Below, piece after piece: positions 8,422 to 18,039 of a stretch of DNA of 51,135 nucleotides. Both the position numbers and the translations under genes were made by a program. The DNA is taken from positions 1-51,135 of the forward strand of contig NZ_PDZG01000033.1 in NCBI RefSeq assembly GCF_002735645.1. Direction: 5' to 3'. Position 1 is the stretch's first letter. Every line of letters begins with the position of its first letter. The stretch comes from Iodobacter sp. BJB302. GTDB lineage: Bacteria; Pseudomonadota; Gammaproteobacteria; Burkholderiales; Chitinibacteraceae. The notes beneath the pieces were generated by a model. It did no database searches and was not told the DNA's origin. It was given only the letters and a program-made list of their open reading frames with translations.

Positions 8422-9092
8422 TGGTAAACAAAAGAATTATCCTTTTTGTCCTGATGGGCTTAACAGCACTCTTTACGTATATGGTTACCCCCAGAATTGT
8501 GATGGCGGATATTCATCATATTGATTTAGAGAAAATGGTTCCGCTCAGCTTTGATGGATGGAAAAAAGAAGATGCAGCCGTTGCATTGGTGCAGGCTCCT
8601 GATGTTGAAGCGGCTTTAAGTAAACTGTATTCAAATTTATTAATGCGCACCTATGTAAACAGCAAGGGCGAGCGGATGATGCTCTCAATTGCCTATGGCC
8701 CGGATCAGAGAGATAACGGCGGCAGACAGGTCCACAGGCCTGAAGTTTGTTATCCCGCTCAGGGTTTTAATATTTCACAAAATAAAGAGGCTGTTTTTAG
8801 CTCGCAATATGGTGATATTCCTGTCCGCCATTTAATTGCCAGGCAAAACCAGAGAGTAGAGCCCATCACCTACTGGCTGACTGTTGGATTAAAAGCGGTA
8901 AACAATACAAGCAGCTTTAAATTGAATCAATTATCCTATGGGGTTAAGGGCTATATCCCTGATGGCATGCTCATTCGTGTTTCAAGTATTGATGAAAACG
9001 TCGATGATGCATATAAAAAGCAGGAAGTCTTCTTGAAGAGTTTTGGTGCAGCAATCTCTGAAAAGAATAGAAAAAATTTTGGATTTAATTGA
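8421..9092 (+). CDS. epsI: EpsI, exosortase-associated protein (DUF3485)
   Basis: This is a 223-residue protein with one N-terminal membrane helix (IILFVLMGLTALFTYMV) and a periplasmic domain. It contains the hallmark VHRPEVCYPAQGF, preceded by LSIAYGPDQR, as in EpsI proteins that accompany exosortases. Its biochemical role is not established; it is thought to act with exosortase in the EPS pathway. Here it is a stand-alone ORF starting within the xrtB stop (TAATG) and 24 bp before gmd. Confidence 0.9.
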   Translation: MVNKRIILFVLMGLTALFTYMVTPRIVMADIHHIDLEKMVPLSFDGWKKEDAAVALVQAPDVEAALSKLYSNLLMRTYVNSKGERMMLSIAYGPDQRDNGGRQVHRPEVCYPAQGFNISQNKEAVFSSQYGDIPVRHLIARQNQRVEPITYWLTVGLKAVNNTSSFKLNQLSYGVKGYIPDGMLIRVSSIDENVDDAYKKQEVFLKSFGAAISEKNRKNFGFN

Positions 9093-9116
9093 AATATACT
9101 GACTGGGATTTTCTTG

Positions 9117-10244
9117 ATGGCTCAAAAAAAAGTTGCACTGATTACAGGCGTTACCGGCCAGGATGGTTCTTATCTTGCTGAGTTTCTTTTAGAAAAAGGC
9201 TATGAAGTGCATGGCATTAAACGCCGTGCTTCATCGTTTAATACCCAGCGCGTTGATCATATTTATCAGGATCCGCACCATGGCAATAACAGCTTTAAAT
9301 TGCACTACGGTGATTTAAGCGATTCATCTAATTTAACCCGCATTCTGCAGGAAGTGCAGCCGGATGAGGTTTATAACCTTGGCGCGCAATCGCATGTGGC
9401 AGTGAGCTTTGAATCGCCTGAATATACGGCCGATGTGGATGCAATGGGTACATTGCGCCTGTTAGAAGCCATTCGCTTTTTAGGCATGGAAAAGAAAACC
9501 CGTTTTTATCAGGCATCTACTTCAGAGCTGTATGGATTAGTGCAAGAGACTCCGCAAAAAGAAACGACGCCATTTCATCCGCGCAGCCCCTATGCTGTGG
9601 CAAAGATGTATGCCTATTGGATTGTGGTGAATTATCGCGAAGCCTATGGCATTTATGCATGTAATGGCATTTTGTTTAATCATGAAAGCCCGCGTCGTGG
9701 CGAAACATTCGTAACACGCAAAATTACCCGTGGTCTCGCTAATATCGCCCAGGGATTAGAAAAATGCCTGTTTATGGGCAATATTGATTCCCTGCGTGAT
9801 TGGGGCCATGCCCGTGACTACGTCAAAATGCAATGGATGATGTTGCAGCAGGAAACGCCGGATGATTTTGTAATTGCCACAGGTGTGCAATACAGCGTAC
9901 GCGATTTTATTCGCATGGCGGCTGCCGAGCTGGGAATAACGCTTTCTTTTGAGGGAAATGGCGTTGATGAAAAAGGCATTATTGCCAGTATTGAAGGCGA
10001 TAAAGCACCGGCTTTAAAAGTGGGCGATATCATTATGCAAGTAGACCCGCGCTATTTCCGCCCGGCAGAGGTTGAAACACTCTTGGGTGATCCGACAAAA
10101 GCCAAAGAAAAATTAGGCTGGACGCCAGAAACAACCTTGCCGGAATTAGTTAAAGAAATGGTCGCACATGATTTAGTGCAGGCACGCCAGCATGCTCTGC
10201 TTAAAACGCATGGCTATTCTGTAGCTGTTTCTACAGAGCAGTAA
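9117..10244 (+). CDS. gmd: GDP-mannose 4,6-dehydratase
   Basis: It converts GDP-D-mannose to GDP-4-keto-6-deoxy-D-mannose, the first step to GDP-L-fucose, in the cytoplasm. It is an extended SDR enzyme with the NAD(P) motif [12 protein letters not shown] at the N-terminus, the [11 protein letters not shown] segment, the catalytic STSELYG threonine/glutamate region and the YxxxK pair in [12 protein letters not shown]. The C-terminal [26 protein letters not shown] is typical. Its length (375 residues) is normal. ATG 9117 is preferred to TTG 9114. A GC-rich hairpin with a T-run separates it from fcl. Confidence 0.96.
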   Translation: MAQKKVALITGVTGQDGSYLAEFLLEKGYEVHGIKRRASSFNTQRVDHIYQDPHHGNNSFKLHYGDLSDSSNLTRILQEVQPDEVYNLGAQSHVAVSFESPEYTADVDAMGTLRLLEAIRFLGMEKKTRFYQASTSELYGLVQETPQKETTPFHPRSPYAVAKMYAYWIVVNYREAYGIYACNGILFNHESPRRGETFVTRKITRGLANIAQGLEKCLFMGNIDSLRDWGHARDYVKMQWMMLQQETPDDFVIATGVQYSVRDFIRMAAAELGITLSFEGNGVDEKGIIASIEGDKAPALKVGDIIMQVDPRYFRPAEVETLLGDPTKAKEKLGWTPETTLPELVKEMVAHDLVQARQHALLKTHGYSVAVSTEQ

Positions 10245-10251
10245 AATTAAC

Positions 10252-10274
10252 CCGGGCGATTATGCCCGGTTTTT
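10252..10274 (+). terminator. Intrinsic terminator or attenuator between gmd and fcl
   Basis: CCGGGC (10252-10257) pairs perfectly with GCCCGG (10264-10269) around a GATTAT loop and is followed by five T. It lies just after the gmd stop and 26 bp before the fcl start, inside what looks like one operon. It may therefore reduce read-through into the glycosyltransferase block. Confidence 0.65.
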
Positions 10275-10299
10275 CACCTTGATAAATTGAATAAATAAA

Positions 10300-11271
10300 A
10301 TGTCCTATATTTTACCTGAACATAAAATCTATATTGCCGGTCATCGTGGCATGGTGGGATCTGCCATTGTGCGTGAATTAAATAAGCAGGGGCTGAGCAA
10401 TATTGTTACACGCACGCATGCAGAATTAGACCTTACCAATCAGGCTGCAGTTGAAGCATTTTTTGCTGCAGAGAAACCTGATTTTGTCTTTTTAGCTGCA
10501 GCAAAAGTAGGAGGCATTCACGCTAATAATGTTTATCGTGGCGATTTTATTTATCAAAACTTAATGATACAAAATAATGTGATTCATGCGGCCTATCAGC
10601 ATGGCGTTAATCGCCTGATGTTTTTGGGCTCCAGCTGCATTTACCCAAAAGATTGTCCGCAACCGATTAAAGAAGAATATCTCTTAACAGGCCCGTTAGA
10701 GCAAACTAACCAGCCCTATGCCCTGGCTAAAATTGCCGGTATTGAAATGTGCTGGAGCTATAACCGTCAGTATGGCACCCAATATCTGGCCGTTATGCCA
10801 ACCAATCTTTATGGCCCGGGGGACAATTACCATCCGGAAAACAGCCATGTAATTCCTGCCCTTATTCGCAAAGCACACGAAGCAAAAAAAAGTGGTGCAA
10901 AAGAAATGATGGTATGGGGCAGCGGCACTCCGCGCCGCGAGTTTTTATATTGCGAAGATATGGCAGAGGCCTGCGTTTATTTACTGAATTTGCCCGATAC
11001 TGAATATACAAAGCAGTTAAATGATCAGCACCCGCCCCTGATTAATATTGGCACGGGTGATGATATGACCATCCGTGAATTAGCCAGTACGATTTGTGAT
11101 GTGGTGGGCTTTAAGGGCGAGTTGGTATTTGATGCAAGTAAGCCTGATGGCACGATGCGTAAATTGCAGGATGTGAGCCGCTTAAATGCCATGGGCTGGA
11201 AAGATAAAATGGAATTTAAGCAAGGCTTAGCCATTGCTTACCAAGAGTTTATGAACAGATCAGGCATTTAG
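10300..11271 (+). CDS. fcl: GDP-L-fucose synthase (GDP-4-keto-6-deoxymannose 3,5-epimerase/4-reductase)
   Basis: It converts the Gmd product to GDP-L-fucose using NADPH. It is a 323-residue SDR enzyme with the dinucleotide motif [12 protein letters not shown] at residues 13-24, [21 protein letters not shown], and the Tyr-Lys pair in [12 protein letters not shown]. The C-terminal part shows [11 protein letters not shown] and [11 protein letters not shown] as in WcaG/Fcl proteins. Being next to gmd makes the fucose assignment strong. Fucose, supplied as the GDP-sugar, is therefore a likely building block of the polymer. Confidence 0.95.
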   Translation: MSYILPEHKIYIAGHRGMVGSAIVRELNKQGLSNIVTRTHAELDLTNQAAVEAFFAAEKPDFVFLAAAKVGGIHANNVYRGDFIYQNLMIQNNVIHAAYQHGVNRLMFLGSSCIYPKDCPQPIKEEYLLTGPLEQTNQPYALAKIAGIEMCWSYNRQYGTQYLAVMPTNLYGPGDNYHPENSHVIPALIRKAHEAKKSGAKEMMVWGSGTPRREFLYCEDMAEACVYLLNLPDTEYTKQLNDQHPPLINIGTGDDMTIRELASTICDVVGFKGELVFDASKPDGTMRKLQDVSRLNAMGWKDKMEFKQGLAIAYQEFMNRSGI

Positions 11272-11290
11272 TACTTTAAAGGTATATTTA

Positions 11291-12760
11291 ATGTCTGATT
11301 TAAGTAAAGTAAAGTTGGGAATGAGTTGGGGGACCGCTTCGACTGTAGCAGTGGCAGGCTTTCAAATTATTTTTATGGCCGTTTTAGCCAGATTAATTGA
11401 TCCTGCCGCATTTGGATTAGTTGCTCTTGCAAATATAGGCTTGAGGTTTTTAAGCTATTTTGCTCAGCTGGGTATTGGCCCGGCGATTATTCAGCGCCAG
11501 GAAATTGACGATAAAGATATTGCTGCAGCACTTTATGTTTCATTGAGTGTGGCTTTGTTTTTTTCTTTATTGGCTATACTTCTGGCGCCATTATTTTCAT
11601 TATTCTTTGCCATGCCAAAATTAACCCTGGTATTGCAATGCCTTGCTTTAAATTTTGTTGTGGCTGGTTTTTCTGTCGTTGCACAAAGTTTGCTGCGAAG
11701 AGAAACCCGGTTTAAAGCGATATCGATTATCGATGCAGTGTCTTATATTGTATCGTACGGTGTGGTCGGCTTATCAATGGCCTATCTGGGTATGGGCGTG
11801 TGGTCTTTAGTTGCTGCAGTCAGCACACAAATTTGGATGAGCGCTGTTTTATCTTATGCACTGACCCGGCACCCTGTTATCAAAGTGATCGATTTTGAGC
11901 GTTGCAAAAGTTTTTTACTGTTTGGTTCAAAGTATTCTCTGATTGGTTTTGTAGAGTTTTTTTCTTTGAATTCAGATTCACTTTTAGTGGGTAAATTACT
12001 GGGCGACTCTATTGCCGGACAATATAACCGTGGCCAGCTTATTGCACATCTGCCGGTGCAGAATGTCGTCAATATTTATTCAAAAATAATGTTTCCAATT
12101 ATGTCCAGAGCCAGAAATGCCGGGGCAGATATTGCTGATTATTTTTTATTAAGTATTCTGGCAGTCGGAATTTATGCGTTTCCTGTTGGTTTCTTTATAT
12201 CTGTTTATTCCAGTGATATTGTATTTATTTTACTTGGGAAAAACTGGCAATATGCCGGGATGGTGACTGCATGGTTCAGTTGCATTGTTGGCTTTGTGTA
12301 TTTAAATCAGATTTGTGGTATGACTCTGGATTCATTAAGTGAAATAAATGTAAAGATGAAAATACAAATATCGATGTTTGTATTTTTACTGATTTTGTTT
12401 TTACTGCTATATCCTCATTTTGGCCTGCAGGGTTTAATCGCTTCTTTTTTTGTCACAGAAGTAATCAGGTTTTTTACTTTTACGCGCGTTCTGCAGCCCA
12501 GATTAAATATTAAAGCAGCACTCAATCTGCGCTTAATCAGCTATATTGCTGCAGTTTCATTATTTTGTGGCGCTTTTTCATTCTTTACTAAAGCACTTTT
12601 CTTAGAAGGCTTTACGCCATTAATTAGGGTTCTGATTGCTGGTTCCGGATTTGTACTGGTGTATCTTTTTTCATTGTTTATCTTTATATCATTGATAAAA
12701 AATATACCATGTATCCTGCTTGCCAAGAGCAAAGTCAAACTCTTAAACCGGTATATATAG
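11291..12760 (+). CDS. Wzx-type oligosaccharide flippase (MOP superfamily)
   Basis: This is a 489-residue polytopic inner-membrane protein with hydrophobic segments along its whole length. The N-terminal GMSWGTASTVAVAGFQIIF and LARLIDPAAFGLVALA are typical of the WzxC/Tuv-type flippase family (GxxW start, L-x-P-x-x-F-G-x-x-A motif). It should flip the undecaprenyl-linked repeat unit across the inner membrane. No wzx gene occurs elsewhere in the window, so this is the flippase for the locus. Codon use is AT-rich like the neighbouring glycosyltransferases. Confidence 0.88.
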   Translation: MSDLSKVKLGMSWGTASTVAVAGFQIIFMAVLARLIDPAAFGLVALANIGLRFLSYFAQLGIGPAIIQRQEIDDKDIAAALYVSLSVALFFSLLAILLAPLFSLFFAMPKLTLVLQCLALNFVVAGFSVVAQSLLRRETRFKAISIIDAVSYIVSYGVVGLSMAYLGMGVWSLVAAVSTQIWMSAVLSYALTRHPVIKVIDFERCKSFLLFGSKYSLIGFVEFFSLNSDSLLVGKLLGDSIAGQYNRGQLIAHLPVQNVVNIYSKIMFPIMSRARNAGADIADYFLLSILAVGIYAFPVGFFISVYSSDIVFILLGKNWQYAGMVTAWFSCIVGFVYLNQICGMTLDSLSEINVKMKIQISMFVFLLILFLLLYPHFGLQGLIASFFVTEVIRFFTFTRVLQPRLNIKAALNLRLISYIAAVSLFCGAFSFFTKALFLEGFTPLIRVLIAGSGFVLVYLFSLFIFISLIKNIPCILLAKSKVKLLNRYI

Positions 12761-12769
12761 GAAATGGCT

Positions 12770-13960
12770 ATGCATATAGGCATTGTGGGCCCTATATCTT
12801 TTACAGATATTGCTTATTTGCTGCCTGATGCAAGTGAGCAGGCAGCAAAAGAAATGCAGGGCTCTTCCTTATTGATCAGCCTGATTGATGAGTTACTTAA
12901 TCTGGGATACCAGGTTTCTGCCTTTACTACGGAGCCAGGTTTAGATCCAAATGCTGCAGAGTTTGTACTGACAAAGCATGGGCAATTTTCTTTATACCAG
13001 GTTCCTTTACGCCGCAAAGGATTCAGATCAGATCGCGGATTGCATGGGCGAATGCTGGATTTATTTGCGCTGGAGCGCCGTTGCCTGCTTAAAGCCATTC
13101 AGGCAAGTGGTGTGGATATTTTGCATGCTCACTGGACATATGAATTTGCATGGGCAGCCCAAAATTCAAATATTCCGGTGCTGATTACTTGCCATGATGC
13201 GCCATGGCAAATTATAAAATTAATGCCTGATCTGTACCGACTGGGGCGATTACTGATGGCTCACCGTGTTTTAATGCGGGCACAATATCTTTCAGCGGTT
13301 TCTCCATATATTGTGGAAAAAATCAGCTGGATGCATCGTGCAAGTATGGTCGTTATTCCAAACCCTTTACCTGCAGATTTGTTTACGGCGGCTGCCGCAG
13401 AAAAAACAGAAATAGTCATCGGCATGATTATTAATAACTGGTCCAGGCTAAAAAATGCGGCAGCAGGAATGGCTGCATTATCAGCGCTTAAAAAAATACG
13501 GCCAGATATCGCTATGCATTTATACGGGCCAGGAATGGGGCAGGGAGAAGCCGCCTGGCAATGGGCTGAGCAACATGATTGCCTTGATTCATTTCACTTT
13601 TTTGGTGCCCAGCCGTATCAGGCCATTAAAGATGCAATTAAAAACTTTACGATTTTACTGCACCCCTCACTAGAAGAATCTTTTGGTATGACTTTAGCTG
13701 AAGCAATGGCCGTTGGCGTGCCTGTTGTTGCCGGAAAAAATAGCGGGGCAGTGCCTTGGGTTGTTGAAGAGGCCGGCATATTAGTGGATGTGCAAAGTGT
13801 GGATGAAATATTAAAGGCTCTTAATTATTTATTAAGTGATAAAGAAAAATACCAGTATTGTGCTGATGCAGGACTGAGAAGGGCAAAGAATTATTTTTCA
13901 GTACAGGCAGTAACAAAACAGTATATAGAGCAATATAAAAAGATAGTGGCCTTTAAATGA
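12770..13960 (+). CDS. Glycosyltransferase, GT4 family
   Basis: This is a 396-residue GT-B fold retaining glycosyltransferase. The N-terminus is MHIGIVGPISFTDIAYL. The nucleotide-sugar binding half has IVIGMIINNW, AMHLYGPGMG and the conserved E-x7-E region HPSLEESFGMTLAEAMAVG. The start is decided by AGGAA at 12759-12763, which is 6 bases before ATG 12770 but directly abuts ATG 12764. Donor and acceptor cannot be read from the sequence. Its stop overlaps the next gene (ATGA), so the two are probably translated together. Confidence 0.85.
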   Translation: MHIGIVGPISFTDIAYLLPDASEQAAKEMQGSSLLISLIDELLNLGYQVSAFTTEPGLDPNAAEFVLTKHGQFSLYQVPLRRKGFRSDRGLHGRMLDLFALERRCLLKAIQASGVDILHAHWTYEFAWAAQNSNIPVLITCHDAPWQIIKLMPDLYRLGRLLMAHRVLMRAQYLSAVSPYIVEKISWMHRASMVVIPNPLPADLFTAAAAEKTEIVIGMIINNWSRLKNAAAGMAALSALKKIRPDIAMHLYGPGMGQGEAAWQWAEQHDCLDSFHFFGAQPYQAIKDAIKNFTILLHPSLEESFGMTLAEAMAVGVPVVAGKNSGAVPWVVEEAGILVDVQSVDEILKALNYLLSDKEKYQYCADAGLRRAKNYFSVQAVTKQYIEQYKKIVAFK

Positions 13961-15048
13961 AAAATAAACGTGTTCTGCATATTCTCAATGAGCTAAAGCC
14001 TTCTGGCGCAGAAACAATGCTCTTGCATGCCGCCCCCTATTGGGCTGATTTGGGGGTTGAATGCGATATTCTGGCCACTGGTGAAAATATTGGCAGCTAT
14101 GCTCCACAATTAAAAAATGCAGGCTACGGTGTTTTTCATCTCCATAATAATAAGCGGCCCGGATTTTTTTTAAAACTGAATCAATTTGTTCGTGATGGAA
14201 AGTATGATGTGATTCATCAGCATGCAGAAGGCGCAAGCTATTGGACAATACTTTCGCTATTGACGCTGAAAAAGAAAATAATAAGAACAGTACATAGTAA
14301 TTTTATATTTGATGGATTATTACTTCTTAAAAGAAAATTTCAGCGGAAGCACTTAAGCCAGCTTGGCGTTCAGTTTGTGTCAATTTCAGACAGCGTTGCT
14401 AAAAATGAGTTTCAGCGATTCGGAATTGAAACGAAGCTGATTTATAATTGGGCCGCTTTAGATTATTTTAAAGTACCCTCGGTGCAGGAAAAAAACCTTG
14501 CCCGTGCAGCATTTGGCCTGGATGATGATGATATTGTAATGGTCAGTGTCGGTAATTGTGCATATGCAAAAAATCATGAAGCAGTTTTATATGCAATCGC
14601 CAGATTATCGTTTGATAAATTAAAATATCTTCATATTGGTCATGAAGCTGAAAATGGAAATGAAAAATTACTGACAGAAAAACTGGGCATTAATAAAAAA
14701 GTTATATTTGCAGGCAGGCAGGACCCTTTAACAGCATTGCACGCAGCTGATTTTTATGTGATGCCCTCCAGGTTTGAAGGGTTTGGGATCGCTGCATTAG
14801 AAGCGCTTTCAACTAATTTGCCGTCAGTTTTTAGTGATTGCCCTGGCTTGTCGGATTTTAAATCATTTTTTCCTGATTTGTTATATACAGACGCCTATGC
14901 TGAAAACTTACATACTGTGATTGAAAAATTTATTAACAACAGAGATATGTATGTATTAAGTGCAGCTTCTTACCATGATATAGCTGCAAAGCACTTTTCG
15001 ATACAGAAAGGAGTTTCAGCTTACTCCGCTCTCTATAACGCCGTGTAA
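13957..15048 (+). CDS. Glycosyltransferase, GT4 family
   Basis: This 363-residue cytoplasmic GT-B enzyme opens with VLHILNELKPSGAETML, a typical first strand/loop of GT4 glycosyltransferases. It carries the donor-site region MPSRFEGFGIAALEALS near residue 270-285, with the two conserved glutamates. It starts inside the stop codon of the preceding glycosyltransferase gene. It probably adds one sugar of the EPS repeat; the specificity is unknown. Confidence 0.83.
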   Translation: MKNKRVLHILNELKPSGAETMLLHAAPYWADLGVECDILATGENIGSYAPQLKNAGYGVFHLHNNKRPGFFLKLNQFVRDGKYDVIHQHAEGASYWTILSLLTLKKKIIRTVHSNFIFDGLLLLKRKFQRKHLSQLGVQFVSISDSVAKNEFQRFGIETKLIYNWAALDYFKVPSVQEKNLARAAFGLDDDDIVMVSVGNCAYAKNHEAVLYAIARLSFDKLKYLHIGHEAENGNEKLLTEKLGINKKVIFAGRQDPLTALHAADFYVMPSRFEGFGIAALEALSTNLPSVFSDCPGLSDFKSFFPDLLYTDAYAENLHTVIEKFINNRDMYVLSAASYHDIAAKHFSIQKGVSAYSALYNAV

Positions 15049-15093
15049 TTGGTTGTTTATTGAAGTGTATCTTACATAAATGCAGGTGGTCTG

Positions 15094-17106
15094 ATGAAAT
15101 ATTTTTTATTTGCTATCTGTTTATATTTTTTTCAGTCAGCCAGTTTCGCTGGCGCTGAGATGAAAATGTTGCTTGTTCAGGATACCGAAAGCAAGAATAT
15201 GAACATTCCGGTTTGTAATTTTGAGTATCACCAGGAGTGCTCTGTTCGTTTTAATGATTTAGATAAACTAATTTCAAATCCATATTTTTTTGAAATGGTT
15301 ATTAAAGAAAATGCTTCGGTTAATATTGAGTTCAGCGAAGGTATTTATCGTTTAAATAAAGCAATAAATATTGTCTGGCCGGCAAAATCTGCGGCTAATT
15401 CTTTATCGATTACTGCCTCTGGAAATGTAGTTATTTCTGGCGCACAAAAAATATCAAAATTTTATCCTGTTGATACCCATGCTGATGCGCGCTTTCAACC
15501 AGGGCTGGATAAAAAAGTTTTTGCGGCTGTGGTGAAAAATATATTGCCGAGTACAGCGCCTGTCCGGGAAAAAGGTTTTGGCTGGCCAACCCGGCCTGTA
15601 ACAACTGAGCTATTTATTGATAATAAGCCAATGACGCTTGCCCGCTGGCCCAATAAGGGGTTTTCAAAGATTATTCGCTCACGCCTACTTCCTGTGGCGG
15701 ATAAAACACATTTTTCAGCGGAGGGCCAAAGGCTTTCAAGATGGTTAAAAGAGCCGTTTATGAATGCTTTTGCATACTGGCAATATGACTGGGCGTCTGA
15801 AACTTTACCTGTTAAAAAAATTGATATTGTAAATGGCATGATGGAGCTGGGCGGAAAAGGGGCTCTGTATGGAATTATTGGCGGGCAAAGGGTTTTTGTT
15901 GAAAACGCCATTTCTGAACTGGATGATTACAGTGAATGGTATTTAACCGCAGATACAGGCGTAATTTATTTTATTCCTTCTGAAAATGCTAATCTGGAAA
16001 ATGTTGAAGTTTCAGTTGCAGAGAATATATTTACAATTACTAATTCTGCTTTTGTTCATGTAACGGACATTAATTTAGAAAAATCAAGAGGCGATGCGGT
16101 TGTTTGCGAAGCTTGCTCGCAAGTTGTGTTTGACCATACAACAACCAGATTAACGGGTAACACGGCTTTTGTTTTCAGAAATTCTGTTAAATCGGGTTTG
16201 ATTAATTCCAAAATTAATGACACTGGAGAAGGTGCTGTGTCATTGGGAGGGGGGAATCGTCAGACTTTAGAAGCAGCTGGCAATTTTGTTAAAAGCTCGC
16301 AGATCAAAAATTTTAATCGTTTTGGGCAATCTTATCGCTATGCGGTATCTCTGGGCGGAGTTGGGCAAATTGTATCTGCCAACGCTATTTCTGAAGGATC
16401 GCATTCTGCAATTTTCTTTCTGGGTAATGATCATCTGATCGAGAATAACTATATTTCAGATGTAGTCTTGGATACCAGTGATGCAGGGGCTATTTATACT
16501 GGGCAGGATCTGACTTCCAGAGGGACGATGATCAGCAATAACTTTTTTACCCGAATTGGCCCTGTGAATAAGCAATTCGAAGTAAAAGGGGTATATTTAG
16601 ATGATCTTGCCAGCGGTATCTTTGTTGTAAAAAATACATTTTTAAATGTTCCTCAACCTGTTTTTATTGGTGGTGGCCGGGATAATATTGTTGAGGATAA
16701 TTTATTTATCAATAGTGCTCCCCCGATTCATCTGGATGCAAGGGGGCTGGGCAGTAAGCCTACGGCTGAACAATTAAGAACACTGACCGCAGTTCCATAT
16801 AATCAATCGCCTTATACCGAGCGTTATGTTAATTTAAAAAATATATTGCAAGATGAGTTTGCTAAGCCAAAGTATAATGTTGCTAATAGAAATATTGTGC
16901 TTGGTTTTGCTAATGCAGATATCTCACAGGATGCACGCTCAGGCATTGTCCTGAGTGAATTTTACAGAGAGAGTGATGTTGTTTTTTTAAATAACAGTAT
17001 TCTTCAAAAAAACAGCCCTCAGGATTATATTTTGTCCCCTGCATCTCCTGCTATTAAGAAGGGTTTTTATCAGGGCGATCTGACTTTAATTCCAGGTCCT
17101 TACTGA
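15094..17106 (+). CDS. Secreted right-handed parallel beta-helix protein, GH141-like
   Basis: This 670-residue protein has a signal peptide (MKYFLFAICLYFFQSASFAG). An N-terminal region contains VVISGAQKISKF and the segment ELFIDNKPMTLARWPNKGF. This 'ARWPN' block is what I recall from GH141-type beta-helix enzymes (alpha-fucosidase and xylanase members). From about residue 320 to 560 there are repeated short strands with N-rich turns, such as IENNYISDV, ISNNFFTRI, VVKNTFLNV and VEDNLFIN, i.e. a right-handed beta-helix. It is probably periplasmic or secreted and acts on the EPS or a related glycan. A lyase or epimerase is the alternative. It has no PEP-CTERM tail. Confidence 0.65.
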   Translation: MKYFLFAICLYFFQSASFAGAEMKMLLVQDTESKNMNIPVCNFEYHQECSVRFNDLDKLISNPYFFEMVIKENASVNIEFSEGIYRLNKAINIVWPAKSAANSLSITASGNVVISGAQKISKFYPVDTHADARFQPGLDKKVFAAVVKNILPSTAPVREKGFGWPTRPVTTELFIDNKPMTLARWPNKGFSKIIRSRLLPVADKTHFSAEGQRLSRWLKEPFMNAFAYWQYDWASETLPVKKIDIVNGMMELGGKGALYGIIGGQRVFVENAISELDDYSEWYLTADTGVIYFIPSENANLENVEVSVAENIFTITNSAFVHVTDINLEKSRGDAVVCEACSQVVFDHTTTRLTGNTAFVFRNSVKSGLINSKINDTGEGAVSLGGGNRQTLEAAGNFVKSSQIKNFNRFGQSYRYAVSLGGVGQIVSANAISEGSHSAIFFLGNDHLIENNYISDVVLDTSDAGAIYTGQDLTSRGTMISNNFFTRIGPVNKQFEVKGVYLDDLASGIFVVKNTFLNVPQPVFIGGGRDNIVEDNLFINSAPPIHLDARGLGSKPTAEQLRTLTAVPYNQSPYTERYVNLKNILQDEFAKPKYNVANRNIVLGFANADISQDARSGIVLSEFYRESDVVFLNNSILQKNSPQDYILSPASPAIKKGFYQGDLTLIPGPY

Positions 17107-17136
17107 CTTTTTGCGTTAAATTGATTGAGATAAATA

Positions 17137-18012
17137 ATGAGTGTTGATGTTATTGCAGTGCTTACCGCTTTTAACAGAAAAGAAAAAACAATTAAATCTT
17201 TAGCATTATTCGAGCGTGCAGCAAAAGCGGCAGGGCTGACATATAGTGCAGTTTTGGTGGATGATGAAAGTACTGATGGTACCGCCCAGGCCGTTGAGCA
17301 ATCCTACACTTGGGTAAAAGTGATTCGTGGTAAAGGAGATTTATATTGGTGCCGTGGTATGGCTTTAGCCGTCACAGAGGCGTTAAAAGAAGAGTCTGCG
17401 CATATTTTATGGCTTAATGACGATACTGATTTGAATGAAAATGCTTTAAGAATAATGAGTGGTGCAGGTATTGAATTAAAAAATATATATGGAAAAAGTG
17501 GAATTATAGTCGGATGCACTACTTCAGATGGAGGTGATGTTTCGTATGGCGGCTTGAAAAGTATCAGCTCATTCAGAAAATTTTCATATCAGAGAGTCTT
17601 TCAGGAGCATCAGTCAATAGAATGCGATGCAATGAATGGCAATGCCGTTTTAATTACCAGGGAGGATGTGCAAAAAATTGGTAATTTAGACGTTAAGTAT
17701 GAGCATGCAATGGGTGATATTGATTATGCTTTAATGGCTAAAAAGCTGGGAATAAAGATTTTTACTGCTCCTGAAATTGTGGGGATATGCGGCCAAAACT
17801 CGGATAAGGGCACATCTAAAGATGTATCACTGGGGCTGCTGACACGCTGGGATAAGATGTTAAGCCGGAAAGAGCTGCCTCCTAAATCATGGTTTCATTT
17901 TACATTCAAGCACGGCGGTGTGTTGGCTCCTCTTTATTTTATATGGCCGTATATTAAATTCTGGGGGCAAGCCTTTAAATCGTGTCGAAAGAAAATGAGT
18001 GATTGTGATTAA
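17137..18012 (+). CDS. Glycosyltransferase family 2
   Basis: This is a 291-residue GT-A fold inverting glycosyltransferase. It starts with VIAVLTAFNRKEKTIKSL and has SAVLVDDESTDGTAQAV, the first Asp pair for nucleotide binding. It then has GKGDLYWCRGMALA and the metal-binding LWLNDDTDLN. The set YWCRGM...LNDDT resembles rhamnosyltransferase-like GT2 proteins. No dTDP-rhamnose genes are in the window, so the donor remains open. Confidence 0.85.
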   Translation: MSVDVIAVLTAFNRKEKTIKSLALFERAAKAAGLTYSAVLVDDESTDGTAQAVEQSYTWVKVIRGKGDLYWCRGMALAVTEALKEESAHILWLNDDTDLNENALRIMSGAGIELKNIYGKSGIIVGCTTSDGGDVSYGGLKSISSFRKFSYQRVFQEHQSIECDAMNGNAVLITREDVQKIGNLDVKYEHAMGDIDYALMAKKLGIKIFTAPEIVGICGQNSDKGTSKDVSLGLLTRWDKMLSRKELPPKSWFHFTFKHGGVLAPLYFIWPYIKFWGQAFKSCRKKMSDCD

Positions 18013-18039
18013 TCTGGCAGTGGATTTGGAAGGCAGTTA

